From: an uncultured Lactobacillus sp.
GTDB lineage: Bacteria > Bacillota > Bacilli > Lactobacillales > Lactobacillaceae
Direction of reading: 5' to 3'
NCBI GenBank assembly: GCA_945873395.1
Contig: CAMCCW010000003.1
Location: forward strand, 1-38,472
DNA length: 38,472 bases
The notes below the pieces were generated by a model. It was not told where the DNA came from and did not search any database. It saw only the letters and a list, made by a program, of their open reading frames with translations. A program made the position numbers and the translations under genes. Below are positions 30,605-38,419 of this stretch, piece after piece (position 1 is the stretch's first letter; each line of letters begins with the position of its first letter).

Positions 30605-31218
30605 ATGGAGAAAATGACGGAGAATATGATCCGTGAACAACTGGCCCTCGCAAAACAGCAGGGCTACCTGGTGGAAGTCCATAACCTGCCAGGGGATGAT
30701 TACTTTAATGTCGGCTTTGTGGTTGGCATGGACCCAGTCTTCTGTCTGTTGATCAGCATTAATTGGGACGGGACGGTAAGATCAACGGTTTAATTGTGAT
30801 TCGGATCAGCAGTATTCAGGCCGTGATTAGGCAGACCGACTACCTGACGACCGTCTCGGAGAAGACCAAGGTGGCCCACCGTTACCACTATTTTGATGTC
30901 TGGCACGTGCAGGAGTTCTTGGATGAACATCCAGAGATCACCAGTGGCAACTTGTTGGAAAATGCCCTGCAGGACTCCTACACTAACCAGCTCCCCGTGG
31001 TGATTGGAACCCGCAAATACAAGGGGGCTGATGATTTTACCGGAAAAATTGCCCAGCTTGATCGTATTCAGTTGGTACTGCACTACTTTAATGAGCATGA
31101 CCTGTCGTCGTTGTGGGAATACCAGGTCCTTTTGGCGCAAGTTGACTACCTGCGTTTCCGGGGGACCCAGATGGCTACCGGTCAGCAGATTTTTGCGGAT
31201 ATTTTTCCTGAAGATTAA
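30605..31218 (+). pseudogene. Frameshifted conserved hypothetical gene (two overlapping ORFs)
   Basis: ORFs 30605-30793 and 30763-31218 join into one reading (..LLISINWDGKINGLIVIRISSIQAV..) if one copy of the tandem GGGAC (30765-30774) is removed. Confidence 0.8.
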
Positions 31219-31280
31219 TTGCAACGATCCCCAAATTAATATAAAGTTAGAGAGTAATAAACGAAAGTGGTGGGATCAAA

Positions 31281-32294
31281 ATGGGGAAAAAAGTAACAAT
31301 TCGCGACATCGCCCGGCTTGCTGGTGTCTCAGTAACGACGGTGTCACAGATCCTGAATGGTAAGGGGGAACGCTTCAGCAAGAAGACCCGGGACAAGATT
31401 CTCAAGCTACGGGATGAGTATGGATATGTGCCAGATTTTAATGCCCGGAGCCTGATTCTACGCCAGTCATCAAGCATGATTGGGGTTTTAGTGCCAAACA
31501 TCAGCAGTCCCTTCTTTGGCACCTTTGTCGAAGGGGTTCAGCATGTTGCCCAGCATGAGCGGATGATTCCGTTGATTTTCAGTGCTGATCGAAATGCCGA
31601 ATTGGAACAGAACTACCTTTCACAAATGCTGGAACGTTCAATTGACGGGCTGATCATTGCCAGCGCGACCATGACCACCGATACGATTGATCGGATCATC
31701 GGTGCCCGGGATGTCCCATACATCCTTTTTGACCAGAACTATGCGCAAGAGGGGACTCGGGTGCTGACCGACGACTACCGCGGCGGGACGTTGGCAGCCC
31801 AACACCTGGCCGACCTCGGTCACCAGAAGATCGCCATTCTGGAACCCAACGAGCTGAGTGAAAACTTCACCCAGCGTCTGACCGGCTTCCAGGATTGCCT
31901 GCGTAAAAATCACATTGAACTCGATGTCGATCATAATGTTATCAAGGCTCCACTGAGTCGGCGCGGGGGTTACGATGCCACTGCGGCAGTTATAAAGACT
32001 GGGGCAACGGCAGCCTTTGCCGGTAATGACGACATGGCTATCGGCCTGATGCGGGGACTGAAAGAGCAGGGGGTCAAGGTACCTGACCAGGTTTCCGTAA
32101 TGGGGTATGACGATATCTACCTGGATGAGTATGTCTCACCACAACTGACAACTATTCGTCAGCCAATCATGGACCTCGGAATTGGGGCCGCTAAGATGCT
32201 GCTAAATAAGATCCATTCCGACCAGGAACAAGAACAAATTCAACGCTTCCCTGTGGAATTAATTCAGCGTCAGAGTACGGTGCGGGTTCGCTAA
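31281..32294 (+). CDS. LacI/GalR-family transcriptional regulator
   Basis: VTIRDIARLAGVSVTTVSQILNGKGERFSKKTRDKI; periplasmic-binding-like domain ...SVMGYDDIYLDEYVSPQLTTIRQP. Confidence 0.96.
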   Translation: MGKKVTIRDIARLAGVSVTTVSQILNGKGERFSKKTRDKILKLRDEYGYVPDFNARSLILRQSSSMIGVLVPNISSPFFGTFVEGVQHVAQHERMIPLIFSADRNAELEQNYLSQMLERSIDGLIIASATMTTDTIDRIIGARDVPYILFDQNYAQEGTRVLTDDYRGGTLAAQHLADLGHQKIAILEPNELSENFTQRLTGFQDCLRKNHIELDVDHNVIKAPLSRRGGYDATAAVIKTGATAAFAGNDDMAIGLMRGLKEQGVKVPDQVSVMGYDDIYLDEYVSPQLTTIRQPIMDLGIGAAKMLLNKIHSDQEQEQIQRFPVELIQRQSTVRVR

Positions 32295-32324
32295 TTTGGT
32301 TATAGGGAGAGCAAAATTAAAAAG

Positions 32325-32361
32325 GGATCACATTCGTTTGGGTTGTGATCCATTTTTAATT
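32325..32361 (+). terminator. Rho-independent terminator
   Basis: GGATCAC...GTGATCC followed by ATTTTTAATTTT. Confidence 0.7.
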
Positions 32362-32395
32362 TTAGTAAACTAGGTGAAAAAAAGAGGTAAGATGA

Positions 32396-32623
32396 TTGAA
32401 AGCAGAATACCTAATTAAAATTATTCTCCCCACTTTTATTATTTTTGCCGTTTTGGTTTGGCTCACGGCCACCAATATTATTTCCGGTTGGCTGATGTAC
32501 CTTTTATGGGTTCTGGGTTTTGTCGGCGCTAACCTATGGGTAACTCGGGTGACGGCTAAGCGTAGTTACCACCGGTTACGAAAACAGCGGGAGAAGGAAG
32601 CAGAACAGCGTAAAAATGAGTAA
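32396..32623 (+). CDS. Small two-helix membrane protein, hypothetical
   Basis: TTG start with upstream AGAGG; two hydrophobic segments then a charged tail. Overlaps the next gene by 8 nt. Confidence 0.65.
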   Translation: MKAEYLIKIILPTFIIFAVLVWLTATNIISGWLMYLLWVLGFVGANLWVTRVTAKRSYHRLRKQREKEAEQRKNE

Positions 32624-33287
32624 GCTTGCAAACTTTTTTGATTTCATATACCGGGTTGGGATCATGTTGATCCTATTTTTATTGATCCAGTTACCGCCGG
32701 TGGCAATTTCAATTGCTAATCGGCACCCGAATAATCTCTGGTTAACCATCTTGCTGTTAGCGATCTTCCTGATGATGTTTGCCTTCATCATTGGCTGGGC
32801 CCAACGATTGTATAATCAGTACAATCAATTGCGGGGCGGCCAATTTCGAATTGGAATGGTAATACTGGGTTATTTTGTATTGTTGCTTGGGATGGACTTC
32901 TTTGGCCAATTGAATATGTTACTGTTCCACCAGACACAGACCGCTAATAACCAAGCAATTGCCCAGATGCTTACCCATAACCAATTAGCAACCGTGGTTT
33001 TTGCTATCTCGTCCTTTACGTTGACGCCGGTAGCTGAGGAGTTGATCTTTCGGGGCGTACTGACGAATCTGTTCTTTAAGCCCGATTGGTTTTGGCCAAA
33101 GATAATTTTGTCGGGATTGGTCTTCTCGTTTGCGCACATCAGTACCAACATTGTCAGCTTTTGTACCTATTGTTTCATGGGGATGGTGCTGGCATATGTC
33201 TACCGGAAGTCCGGTTCGTTAAAGAACTCCATTGCCCTCCATGCTCTTAACAATATCGTGGCGATGGCGGCGCTTTTAAAAATTTAA
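32616..33287 (+). CDS. CPBP-family intramembrane metalloprotease
   Basis: TPVAEELIFRGVLTNLFF...SGLVFSFAHISTN...NSIALHALNNIVA (EExxxR, FxxxH, HxxxN). Confidence 0.93.
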   Translation: MSKLANFFDFIYRVGIMLILFLLIQLPPVAISIANRHPNNLWLTILLLAIFLMMFAFIIGWAQRLYNQYNQLRGGQFRIGMVILGYFVLLLGMDFFGQLNMLLFHQTQTANNQAIAQMLTHNQLATVVFAISSFTLTPVAEELIFRGVLTNLFFKPDWFWPKIILSGLVFSFAHISTNIVSFCTYCFMGMVLAYVYRKSGSLKNSIALHALNNIVAMAALLKI

Positions 33288-33295
33288 AATAGCAC

Positions 33296-33324
33296 TTGTA
33301 ATCGCTTCCATGAGGTGGTATATT
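33296..33324 (+). promoter_or_regulatory. Candidate sigma-70-type promoter for a non-coding transcript
   Basis: TTGTAA, 17 bp, TATATT. Confidence 0.55.
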
Positions 33325-33329
33325 AAAGA

Positions 33330-33638
33330 CGTGGAAGGAAATAAGAACGAAAGAGGACATGATCCGTCATGGTACCTCCCACTTGATCAAAGCGCCGAAG
33401 GAAGTTATGGAGTAGGCTAGAAGCAACGTAAGTGTGACCAGAAATATCGATTAAAGTTTTGAGTTCGTTTAAGTTCTGTAATAAGGTCACCAGGGTGCAC
33501 TTTGACAGTGGTAAGAAATGCGACTTTGCGGAAGTTTAGAATCAAAGAGATAATGAAATGTAGTTAGTTCCAGTGCAAAGTGGCAAGATTCCTTCCGTGA
33601 GTTATTGAAGGACGCAGGTATTGTACCTGCGTCCTTTT
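33330..33638 (+). ncRNA. Candidate structured ncRNA of unknown family
   Basis: No ORF above the track cutoff on + strand. 5' CGTGGAAGGAA pairs with 3' TTCCTTCCGTG (11 bp incl. G-U); internal GTGACC/GGTCAC and GAGG..CATGA-TCCG-TCATG..CCTC hairpins; ends at an 11-bp terminator stem plus TTTT. Confidence 0.6.
33609..33638 (+). terminator. Rho-independent terminator of the candidate ncRNA
   Basis: GGACGCAGGTA-TTG-TACCTGCGTCC-TTTT. Confidence 0.9.
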
Positions 33639-33665
33639 GTGTATAATAGGGCATGAGGTGATTAG

Positions 33666-33959
33666 ATGTTTTTATCAACCGAGGCTTTTCCGCAGGCCCA
33701 CCGGATCTTAGGAATTGTTAACGCAACTAGCCATTTGATGTTACCGAGCGAGGAGATTGATGCCTTTGAATCTATGGACCAGCTTTTTAGTGACGTTGAG
33801 GCCAAGCTCAAGTCACGGGCGACGGCTAAGGGGGCTGATGGGGTGGTCAATGTCCGCTTCACTACCAATGTTGCCAACGTTCAGGTTGCTCCGAAGTTTC
33901 TGGTGGTCACCGGGTATGGCACGATGATTCAATTGATTGATAAGAAAAAGGGACTGTGA
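33666..33959 (+). CDS. YbjQ/UPF0145-like protein
   Basis: ILGIVNATSHLMLPSEEIDAFESMDQLFSDVEAKLKSRATAKGADGVVNVRFTTN. TATAAT -10 at 33642 and GAGGTG RBS. Confidence 0.65.
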   Translation: MFLSTEAFPQAHRILGIVNATSHLMLPSEEIDAFESMDQLFSDVEAKLKSRATAKGADGVVNVRFTTNVANVQVAPKFLVVTGYGTMIQLIDKKKGL

Positions 33960-34000
33960 CATAGGTCCCCTTATATAGATTAAAAACGAACTACGCGGTA

Positions 34001-34102
34001 CACAAATGAGGCCCAAAGCCCAGCAAAAGCCGAACTCTGGACCTCTATTTGTGCTCGCGGGGGCTCGAAAACGAAGTCGTAAACGACTTCTGTCTCGCTC
34101 CC
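34001..34102. repeat. Hairpin-rich, probably dispersed, intergenic repeat element
   Basis: CACAAATGAGG/CCTCTATTTGTG stem, then GGGGGC...[GAAGTCGT-AA-ACGACTTC]...GCTCCC nested stem. Only one copy is in this window. Confidence 0.5.
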
Positions 34103-34821
34103 TTTTCTTTTTGATCAGTTTTGAGTTGTTTGATCTCGGCGGTGAGCTCACGGTTAGTCTTTTCGATTTGATCGAGCTTGTTCAGAATCTTTTGCATCTG
34201 ATCTTCTGTGTGGTCATGGATAAAGAGATTGGTCAAGGAGCTGGTCAGCACCCCAACGATCCCGATCCCAACGATCATTAAGAAGATTGCGGCAAGCTTA
34301 CCGATGAAGGTGTGGGGCGAGATGTCGCCGTAACCAATGGTGGTTGCCGTGGCGATGGCCCACCAAAGGGAACGCCCATAGGAGACGTGTTCACTGATTG
34401 AGTACATTGACGCAGCGATGACCAGGATACAAATGCTAGTATAAATGATGTAGATCAGACCGTTGGTGTGGAGGAGGCGGTTGAGTTTCCCGGTCAGCCC
34501 AATCAGGCGCAACAGGCGAAAAATCTGGAAGAACCGTGCCAGACGACCTAGTCGGAAGATATTAAAGGCTGGCGATACTGGAATAATCGACAGGAGGTCA
34601 AAGATGTTGTCCTTGAAGAACTTACGCTTGTCTTTAGCAAGTGCCAGGCGGCCAAAGTAGTCGATCGTGAAGATGATCAGGAGAACATTGTTGAGCAGCT
34701 CGGGGTAGCCAGTGTTCAGGTTAATCACACCACCGAAGTTCAGAATGATCAAAAAGATCGATATAAGGGCGAGAATGGCCATCGCAATGTCGTATAGTTT
34801 GTTTTTTGTCAAAATACTCAC
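34045..34821 (-). CDS. Voltage-gated-type potassium channel (6TM, Ion_trans family)
   Basis: Selectivity filter ATATTIGYGDISP; S4-like NIFRLGRLARFFQIFRLLRLIG; C-terminal coiled coil. Confidence 0.93.
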   Translation of the reverse strand: MSILTKNKLYDIAMAILALISIFLIILNFGGVINLNTGYPELLNNVLLIIFTIDYFGRLALAKDKRKFFKDNIFDLLSIIPVSPAFNIFRLGRLARFFQIFRLLRLIGLTGKLNRLLHTNGLIYIIYTSICILVIAASMYSISEHVSYGRSLWWAIATATTIGYGDISPHTFIGKLAAIFLMIVGIGIVGVLTSSLTNLFIHDHTEDQMQKILNKLDQIEKTNRELTAEIKQLKTDQKEKGARQKSFTTSFSSPREHK

Positions 34822-34968
34822 AGTCTTTTCGTTGGATTTGCGTTAATTATAGCAGATCTGTGTAGCGGTCTAATGCATTGGACAAAGATAAAAAACTAAA
34901 TTACATATCCAATATCCATAAATGAGAGCATAATAAGACTGCAAACATTTGTATTGGGGGGTCTCAGA

Positions 34969-35511
34969 ATGAAAAAGATAGGTTTAGCTTGTATTTCTAT
35001 ATTAGCTGGGCTTAGTTTAGCCGGGTGTAATAATTTGGCATCACAGTCGCATAAGACCGCCAGCAGCTCGTCTGCTACGTCTACGAAGGTAGTTAAGCAT
35101 CATAAGACTCATAAAAAGGCCATTAGTGAAAGTCGTAAGGATAAACAGTCCAATAGTAGCAGTCAGTTGTCCAATAGTGGTATTGCTGGCCAGCAAAGTA
35201 ACGATAGCCAGCATACAACTGCTCAGTCTAATAATGATGGTAATAATAATCAACAACAGTCACAGGACAGCAGTTCGCAGCAGGGGAGTATCAATAGCGC
35301 AGAACAAGCATTAGCCGCCGCTCGTGCAAAGTATGGTGATGGTAATGGCAATTATCACTGGACAGTAATGTATGATGCGGACACTGGTCAACCAATTCGT
35401 AATGATGATGGTTCTTATTTCGTTAAGGCGATTGACCCGACTCAGGGGACAATGACAGGTACCGCTCAAAGTGTTAATGTATATCCAGATGGCTCGATGA
35501 CTAACAATTAA
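34969..35511 (+). CDS. Putative lipoprotein with low-complexity S/Q/N linker
   Basis: Lipobox LSLAGC; S/Q/N/H/K-rich middle; C-terminal globular segment. Confidence 0.8.
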   Translation: MKKIGLACISILAGLSLAGCNNLASQSHKTASSSSATSTKVVKHHKTHKKAISESRKDKQSNSSSQLSNSGIAGQQSNDSQHTTAQSNNDGNNNQQQSQDSSSQQGSINSAEQALAAARAKYGDGNGNYHWTVMYDADTGQPIRNDDGSYFVKAIDPTQGTMTGTAQSVNVYPDGSMTNN

Positions 35512-35516
35512 AAAAG

Positions 35517-35555
35517 TAGAAAAGTGATGGCCGAATGAGGCTCATCCCTTTTCTG
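35517..35555 (+). terminator. Rho-independent terminator
   Basis: AGAAAAGTGATG...CATCCCTTTTCT. Confidence 0.6.
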
Positions 35556-35583
35556 ATGCACATATGTTGCACGAAGAAAACAA

Positions 35584-35614
35584 AAAAGCCTGGTAGAATA
35601 ACATCTACCGGACT
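35584..35614 (-). terminator. Terminator of the integrase transcript
   Basis: Minus strand CCGGTAGATGTTATTCTACCAGGCTTTTTT. Confidence 0.65.
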
Positions 35615-35695
35615 TATCTTATGCCCCAAACAGGAATACTAAACCCTGATATATCAACGTTTAGGGCGTGCTTTTCCACACTTTTTCCGCAATCT

Positions 35696-36781
35696 TTATA
35701 ATTCCGCTAATTCATTGATGATTAGCTCATCATTTTTAGCTTTGAATTCGTCCACCAGATACGAGTACGTATTCAATGTGACCGTGATATTTGAATGACC
35801 TAACCGTTTAGAGATAGCGTAAATATCCACGCCCTTACTCAACAAGTAGGCCACATGAACGTGGCGCAGTGAGTGAAAGTGAAAACCTTGCTTTTCTAGC
35901 TTGCATGAAGCCATAATAGAGCGTAAACATTTATTCAACGCAGTTCCGGTTGGGACTGTTCCTAGCACATTCTGAAATACCATAGTCGTGCAATTAGCTT
36001 TCAGATCAGCTAAACGATTCAGCAACTCACGATTGACCTTGATCGTCCGCTTGCTTGATTCTGTTTTAGTCGGTTTGAAAGCTTTTTTCTTTTCGTCCCA
36101 CGATTTGTTAATGCTGATCGTTGCATGGAGAAAGTCTATATCTTTCCATGTGAGCGCCTGTATCTCACTTTTCCGCATTCCAGTATAAATGGCCGTGAGT
36201 ATCATGTAACGGCTCGTATTGTGTCTGGAGAGCTTAGCTAGGACCTCTTTTTTGAGTGTCTGTAACTCGTTGTTGGTTAGGTATTCGACTTTCTTTTCCT
36301 GGTCCTTGCTATAAACCAGCTTGACGTTGTGAGTGAAGTCTTTGGTGATAATATCATCATCCATCGCATAGCCAACCGCTGACCGGACCGCATTATTTAG
36401 CTTTGATACGCTATCGTGAGCATGATTTTTGCCATACCAGTTAATGAATGCTTGATAGTCTGATCGCTTAATGGCCCGCAGCTTAGTATCTTTCCAGTAT
36501 TTATCTAGGACGTTGCCAATAACAGTATAACGATTTTGAGTGATCTCACTAATACCATCTTTTTCGTAAAGCTCATACCAGCGCTGGTAATACTTGGCCA
36601 GTGATACGTCTTTCAGATCTTGGTTGATTGCATTTAACTGTTTTTCCAATGCAACGGCAGCAGATACCGCTTCACGTTTTAACTTAAAGCACCCGGCAGA
36701 TCTTTGCCGCCGTTTCCCGTTCTCGTCACGATATACCGCAACGCCGTAGTATCCTTTTTTAGCTTTCCTTACATAACTCAT
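35696..36781 (-). CDS. int: Prophage tyrosine recombinase / integrase
   Basis: TGMRKSEIQALTWKDIDF, FHSLRHVHVAYLLSKGVDIYAISKRLGHSNITVTLNTYSYL (R..HxLR..H..Y). Confidence 0.96.
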   Translation of the reverse strand: MSYVRKAKKGYYGVAVYRDENGKRRQRSAGCFKLKREAVSAAVALEKQLNAINQDLKDVSLAKYYQRWYELYEKDGISEITQNRYTVIGNVLDKYWKDTKLRAIKRSDYQAFINWYGKNHAHDSVSKLNNAVRSAVGYAMDDDIITKDFTHNVKLVYSKDQEKKVEYLTNNELQTLKKEVLAKLSRHNTSRYMILTAIYTGMRKSEIQALTWKDIDFLHATISINKSWDEKKKAFKPTKTESSKRTIKVNRELLNRLADLKANCTTMVFQNVLGTVPTGTALNKCLRSIMASCKLEKQGFHFHSLRHVHVAYLLSKGVDIYAISKRLGHSNITVTLNTYSYLVDEFKAKNDELIINELAEL

Positions 36782-36892
36782 AAGATAACCCCTTTTCATT
36801 CGCACAGCTCCCCAGCGTGGCAATGAGAGGGGTATTTTTTATGAGCGGACCAAGCCGGACGTGTACCCGGTCCAGTCCATGATATGAAATAG

Positions 36893-36979
36893 CATCCCCA
36901 GAAGTGGGGAAATTTAACGGGCGCAATTTTGCGCTGGTTGGTATTCCCGGCATCATCCCCACAAGCGGGGAAGATAAAC
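36893..36979. repeat. Pair of CRISPR-repeat-like dyads with a 61-bp period
   Basis: CATCCCCAGAAGTGGGGAAATTTAAC (36893-) and CATCCCCACAAGCGGGGAAGATAAAC (36954-). A weaker relative, CATCCCAGCAGGAGGAAATGAAAC, starts at 37084. Confidence 0.45.
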
Positions 36980-37153
36980 AGCGTGTTCAAATTGACCACG
37001 CAGGGCAAGGCAATATCCCAAACTATCGACCCCTTAGATCTATCAAGAGGATGGTTAATCACCGTATTAAATAAAACGTTATTCATCCCAGCAGGAGGAA
37101 ATGAAACATAACAACCTACAAAAAACACGGTTAAAATATTTGATAAAAATTAA

Positions 37154-37981
37154 TTATTTTAGTTCGTTTAGCTTTTCCTTAGTTTGATTTAGTATGTCCA
37201 TTACCTTCTTATAAACGTCAACACTAAGTCCTTCTGGTAATTTGTTTAGGTCTTCAGAATTGATAAATCGTTTTCCCTCACTAAACGAAGTTGTCGTTCC
37301 GAAAACGTCCGCCCTTGCTTGTTCTATAACGAAGTATGACAAATCATCATTAACCATATCAATAAAAGAGCCATTATCCATGAACTGTAAATACTTTTCT
37401 CTAACAGCTTCATAAAATTGAAGAATTGTTTCTTCTATGTCTTTTCGACTGGCTACCTTTTTCAAAGAATTATCTTCTGAATGTTTAGCTAGAACTTCAG
37501 TTTCAATTTTATTCAAGAGCTCAGTTGGTTTTATAGTAATTGAAGTTTTTAGCAACATATTAGCCGTGTCATAAATGCATGACCTTTCAGCATAATTAAA
37601 CGGGTTTCCACGTCTAGCTCGTGGGTGCGGTATGCTAGGAATAATGTCATAACGGCCTAAATTATTAAAAGCACTTCCATACATTATCTTAATATAAGTT
37701 GCTGTTATAGAAATAATTTCCTCGATAGAATAATGTTGCTTATTAGCTGAGTTCTGAGAACTTCTTGATAGCCCTTGTAAATAGGAAGTAGAAACGCCTA
37801 AATAATCAGCTAATTTGACCCAGCTTTTAAGCGATGGCTCCCGCTGTGCTTTTTCATAATAAGCAATTGCTTGCTCAGATACGCCTAATAATTTTGCTAA
37901 GTCTTTTTGCGTTTTATGCTGTGACAATCGAACTTCTTTGATTCGGTTATTGTTCATAGGCGCTTTTTTATTTTGTGACAT
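37154..37981 (-). CDS. XRE-family (cI-like) repressor
   Basis: N-terminal HTH KEVRLSQHKTQKDLAKLLGVSEQAIAYYEKAQREPSLKSWVKLADYLGVSTSYLQG; divergent to a Cro-like gene. Confidence 0.88.
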   Translation of the reverse strand: MSQNKKAPMNNNRIKEVRLSQHKTQKDLAKLLGVSEQAIAYYEKAQREPSLKSWVKLADYLGVSTSYLQGLSRSSQNSANKQHYSIEEIISITATYIKIMYGSAFNNLGRYDIIPSIPHPRARRGNPFNYAERSCIYDTANMLLKTSITIKPTELLNKIETEVLAKHSEDNSLKKVASRKDIEETILQFYEAVREKYLQFMDNGSFIDMVNDDLSYFVIEQARADVFGTTTSFSEGKRFINSEDLNKLPEGLSVDVYKKVMDILNQTKEKLNELK

Positions 37982-38033
37982 AATACTCACCACTCTTTCA
38001 TTAAACCATAATATGACTATTTGGCGCTTTTAT

Positions 38034-38134
38034 CAACAAATAGTTGACCTAACAATTTGTTGGGTATATATTTAACTTGTAAGCTCAACAAATAGTTGGG
38101 CTGTATTTTTAGATGACAACCCAACTATTTGTTG
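38034..38134. promoter_or_regulatory. Phage operator cluster (four CAAC-N5-GTTG-type sites)
   Basis: CAACAAATAGTTG (38034-38046), TAACAATTTGTTG (38050-38062), CAACAAATAGTTG (38086-38098), CAACTATTTGTTG (38122-38134), between divergent repressor and cro-like genes. Confidence 0.88.
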
Positions 38135-38159
38135 GCAAGGCAAAGGAGATGATACTTAA

Positions 38160-38405
38160 ATGTCTATGAACTTATCTGATAAGCAGGTAACAGCTATCAA
38201 GCGCAAACGTGGGGAGCTTAACTTGTCCACAGTAGCGCTTGGCCGTCAACTTGGTTTAAGTCGTTGGACGCTGGATAACATTTTCAAGCGTAACCATCGC
38301 AAGGTAACACCAGCTACCTACAAAAAGTTAAGTGATTGGCTTATTGATGAATACGCAACGGCTGACATTAACGACAGCCGGGCGGTAGCAACGCAGGATA
38401 AGTAA
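38160..38405 (+). CDS. Cro-like small HTH protein
   Basis: KQVTAIKRKRGELNLSTVALGRQLGLSRWTLDNIFKRNHRKVTPATYKKLSDWL. RBS aaaggag. Confidence 0.75.
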   Translation: MSMNLSDKQVTAIKRKRGELNLSTVALGRQLGLSRWTLDNIFKRNHRKVTPATYKKLSDWLIDEYATADINDSRAVATQDK

Positions 38406-38419
38406 AGGGGATGGACCGA

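Noticed and set aside
32616-33287. CPBP protease as a bacteriocin-immunity or abortive-infection system
   Set aside because: No bacteriocin-like peptide or ABC exporter nearby; housekeeping CPBP paralogs are common in this family.
33330-33638. RNase P RNA, tmRNA or T-box leader identity for the ncRNA
   Set aside because: Lacks GAGGAAAGTCC/P4, a tag ORF with a T-arm, or the TGGNACCGCG motif. A terminator separates it from the next gene.
34006-34281. 91-aa + ORF across the repeat element
   Set aside because: Overlaps the K+ channel CDS antisense and begins inside the repeat; no domain.
36893-36979. Calling a bona fide CRISPR array
   Set aside because: Only two imperfect units (5 differences in 26 nt), a 14-nt rather than 16-nt stem-loop, no cas genes. 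Kept as a finding, not as an array.
36796-37128. 110-aa minus ORF (and 36759-36962, 36929-37111)
   Set aside because: Low-quality sequence that merely translates the dyad repeats (FPPAGMN / FPACGDD / FPHFWGC); no convincing RBS or domain.
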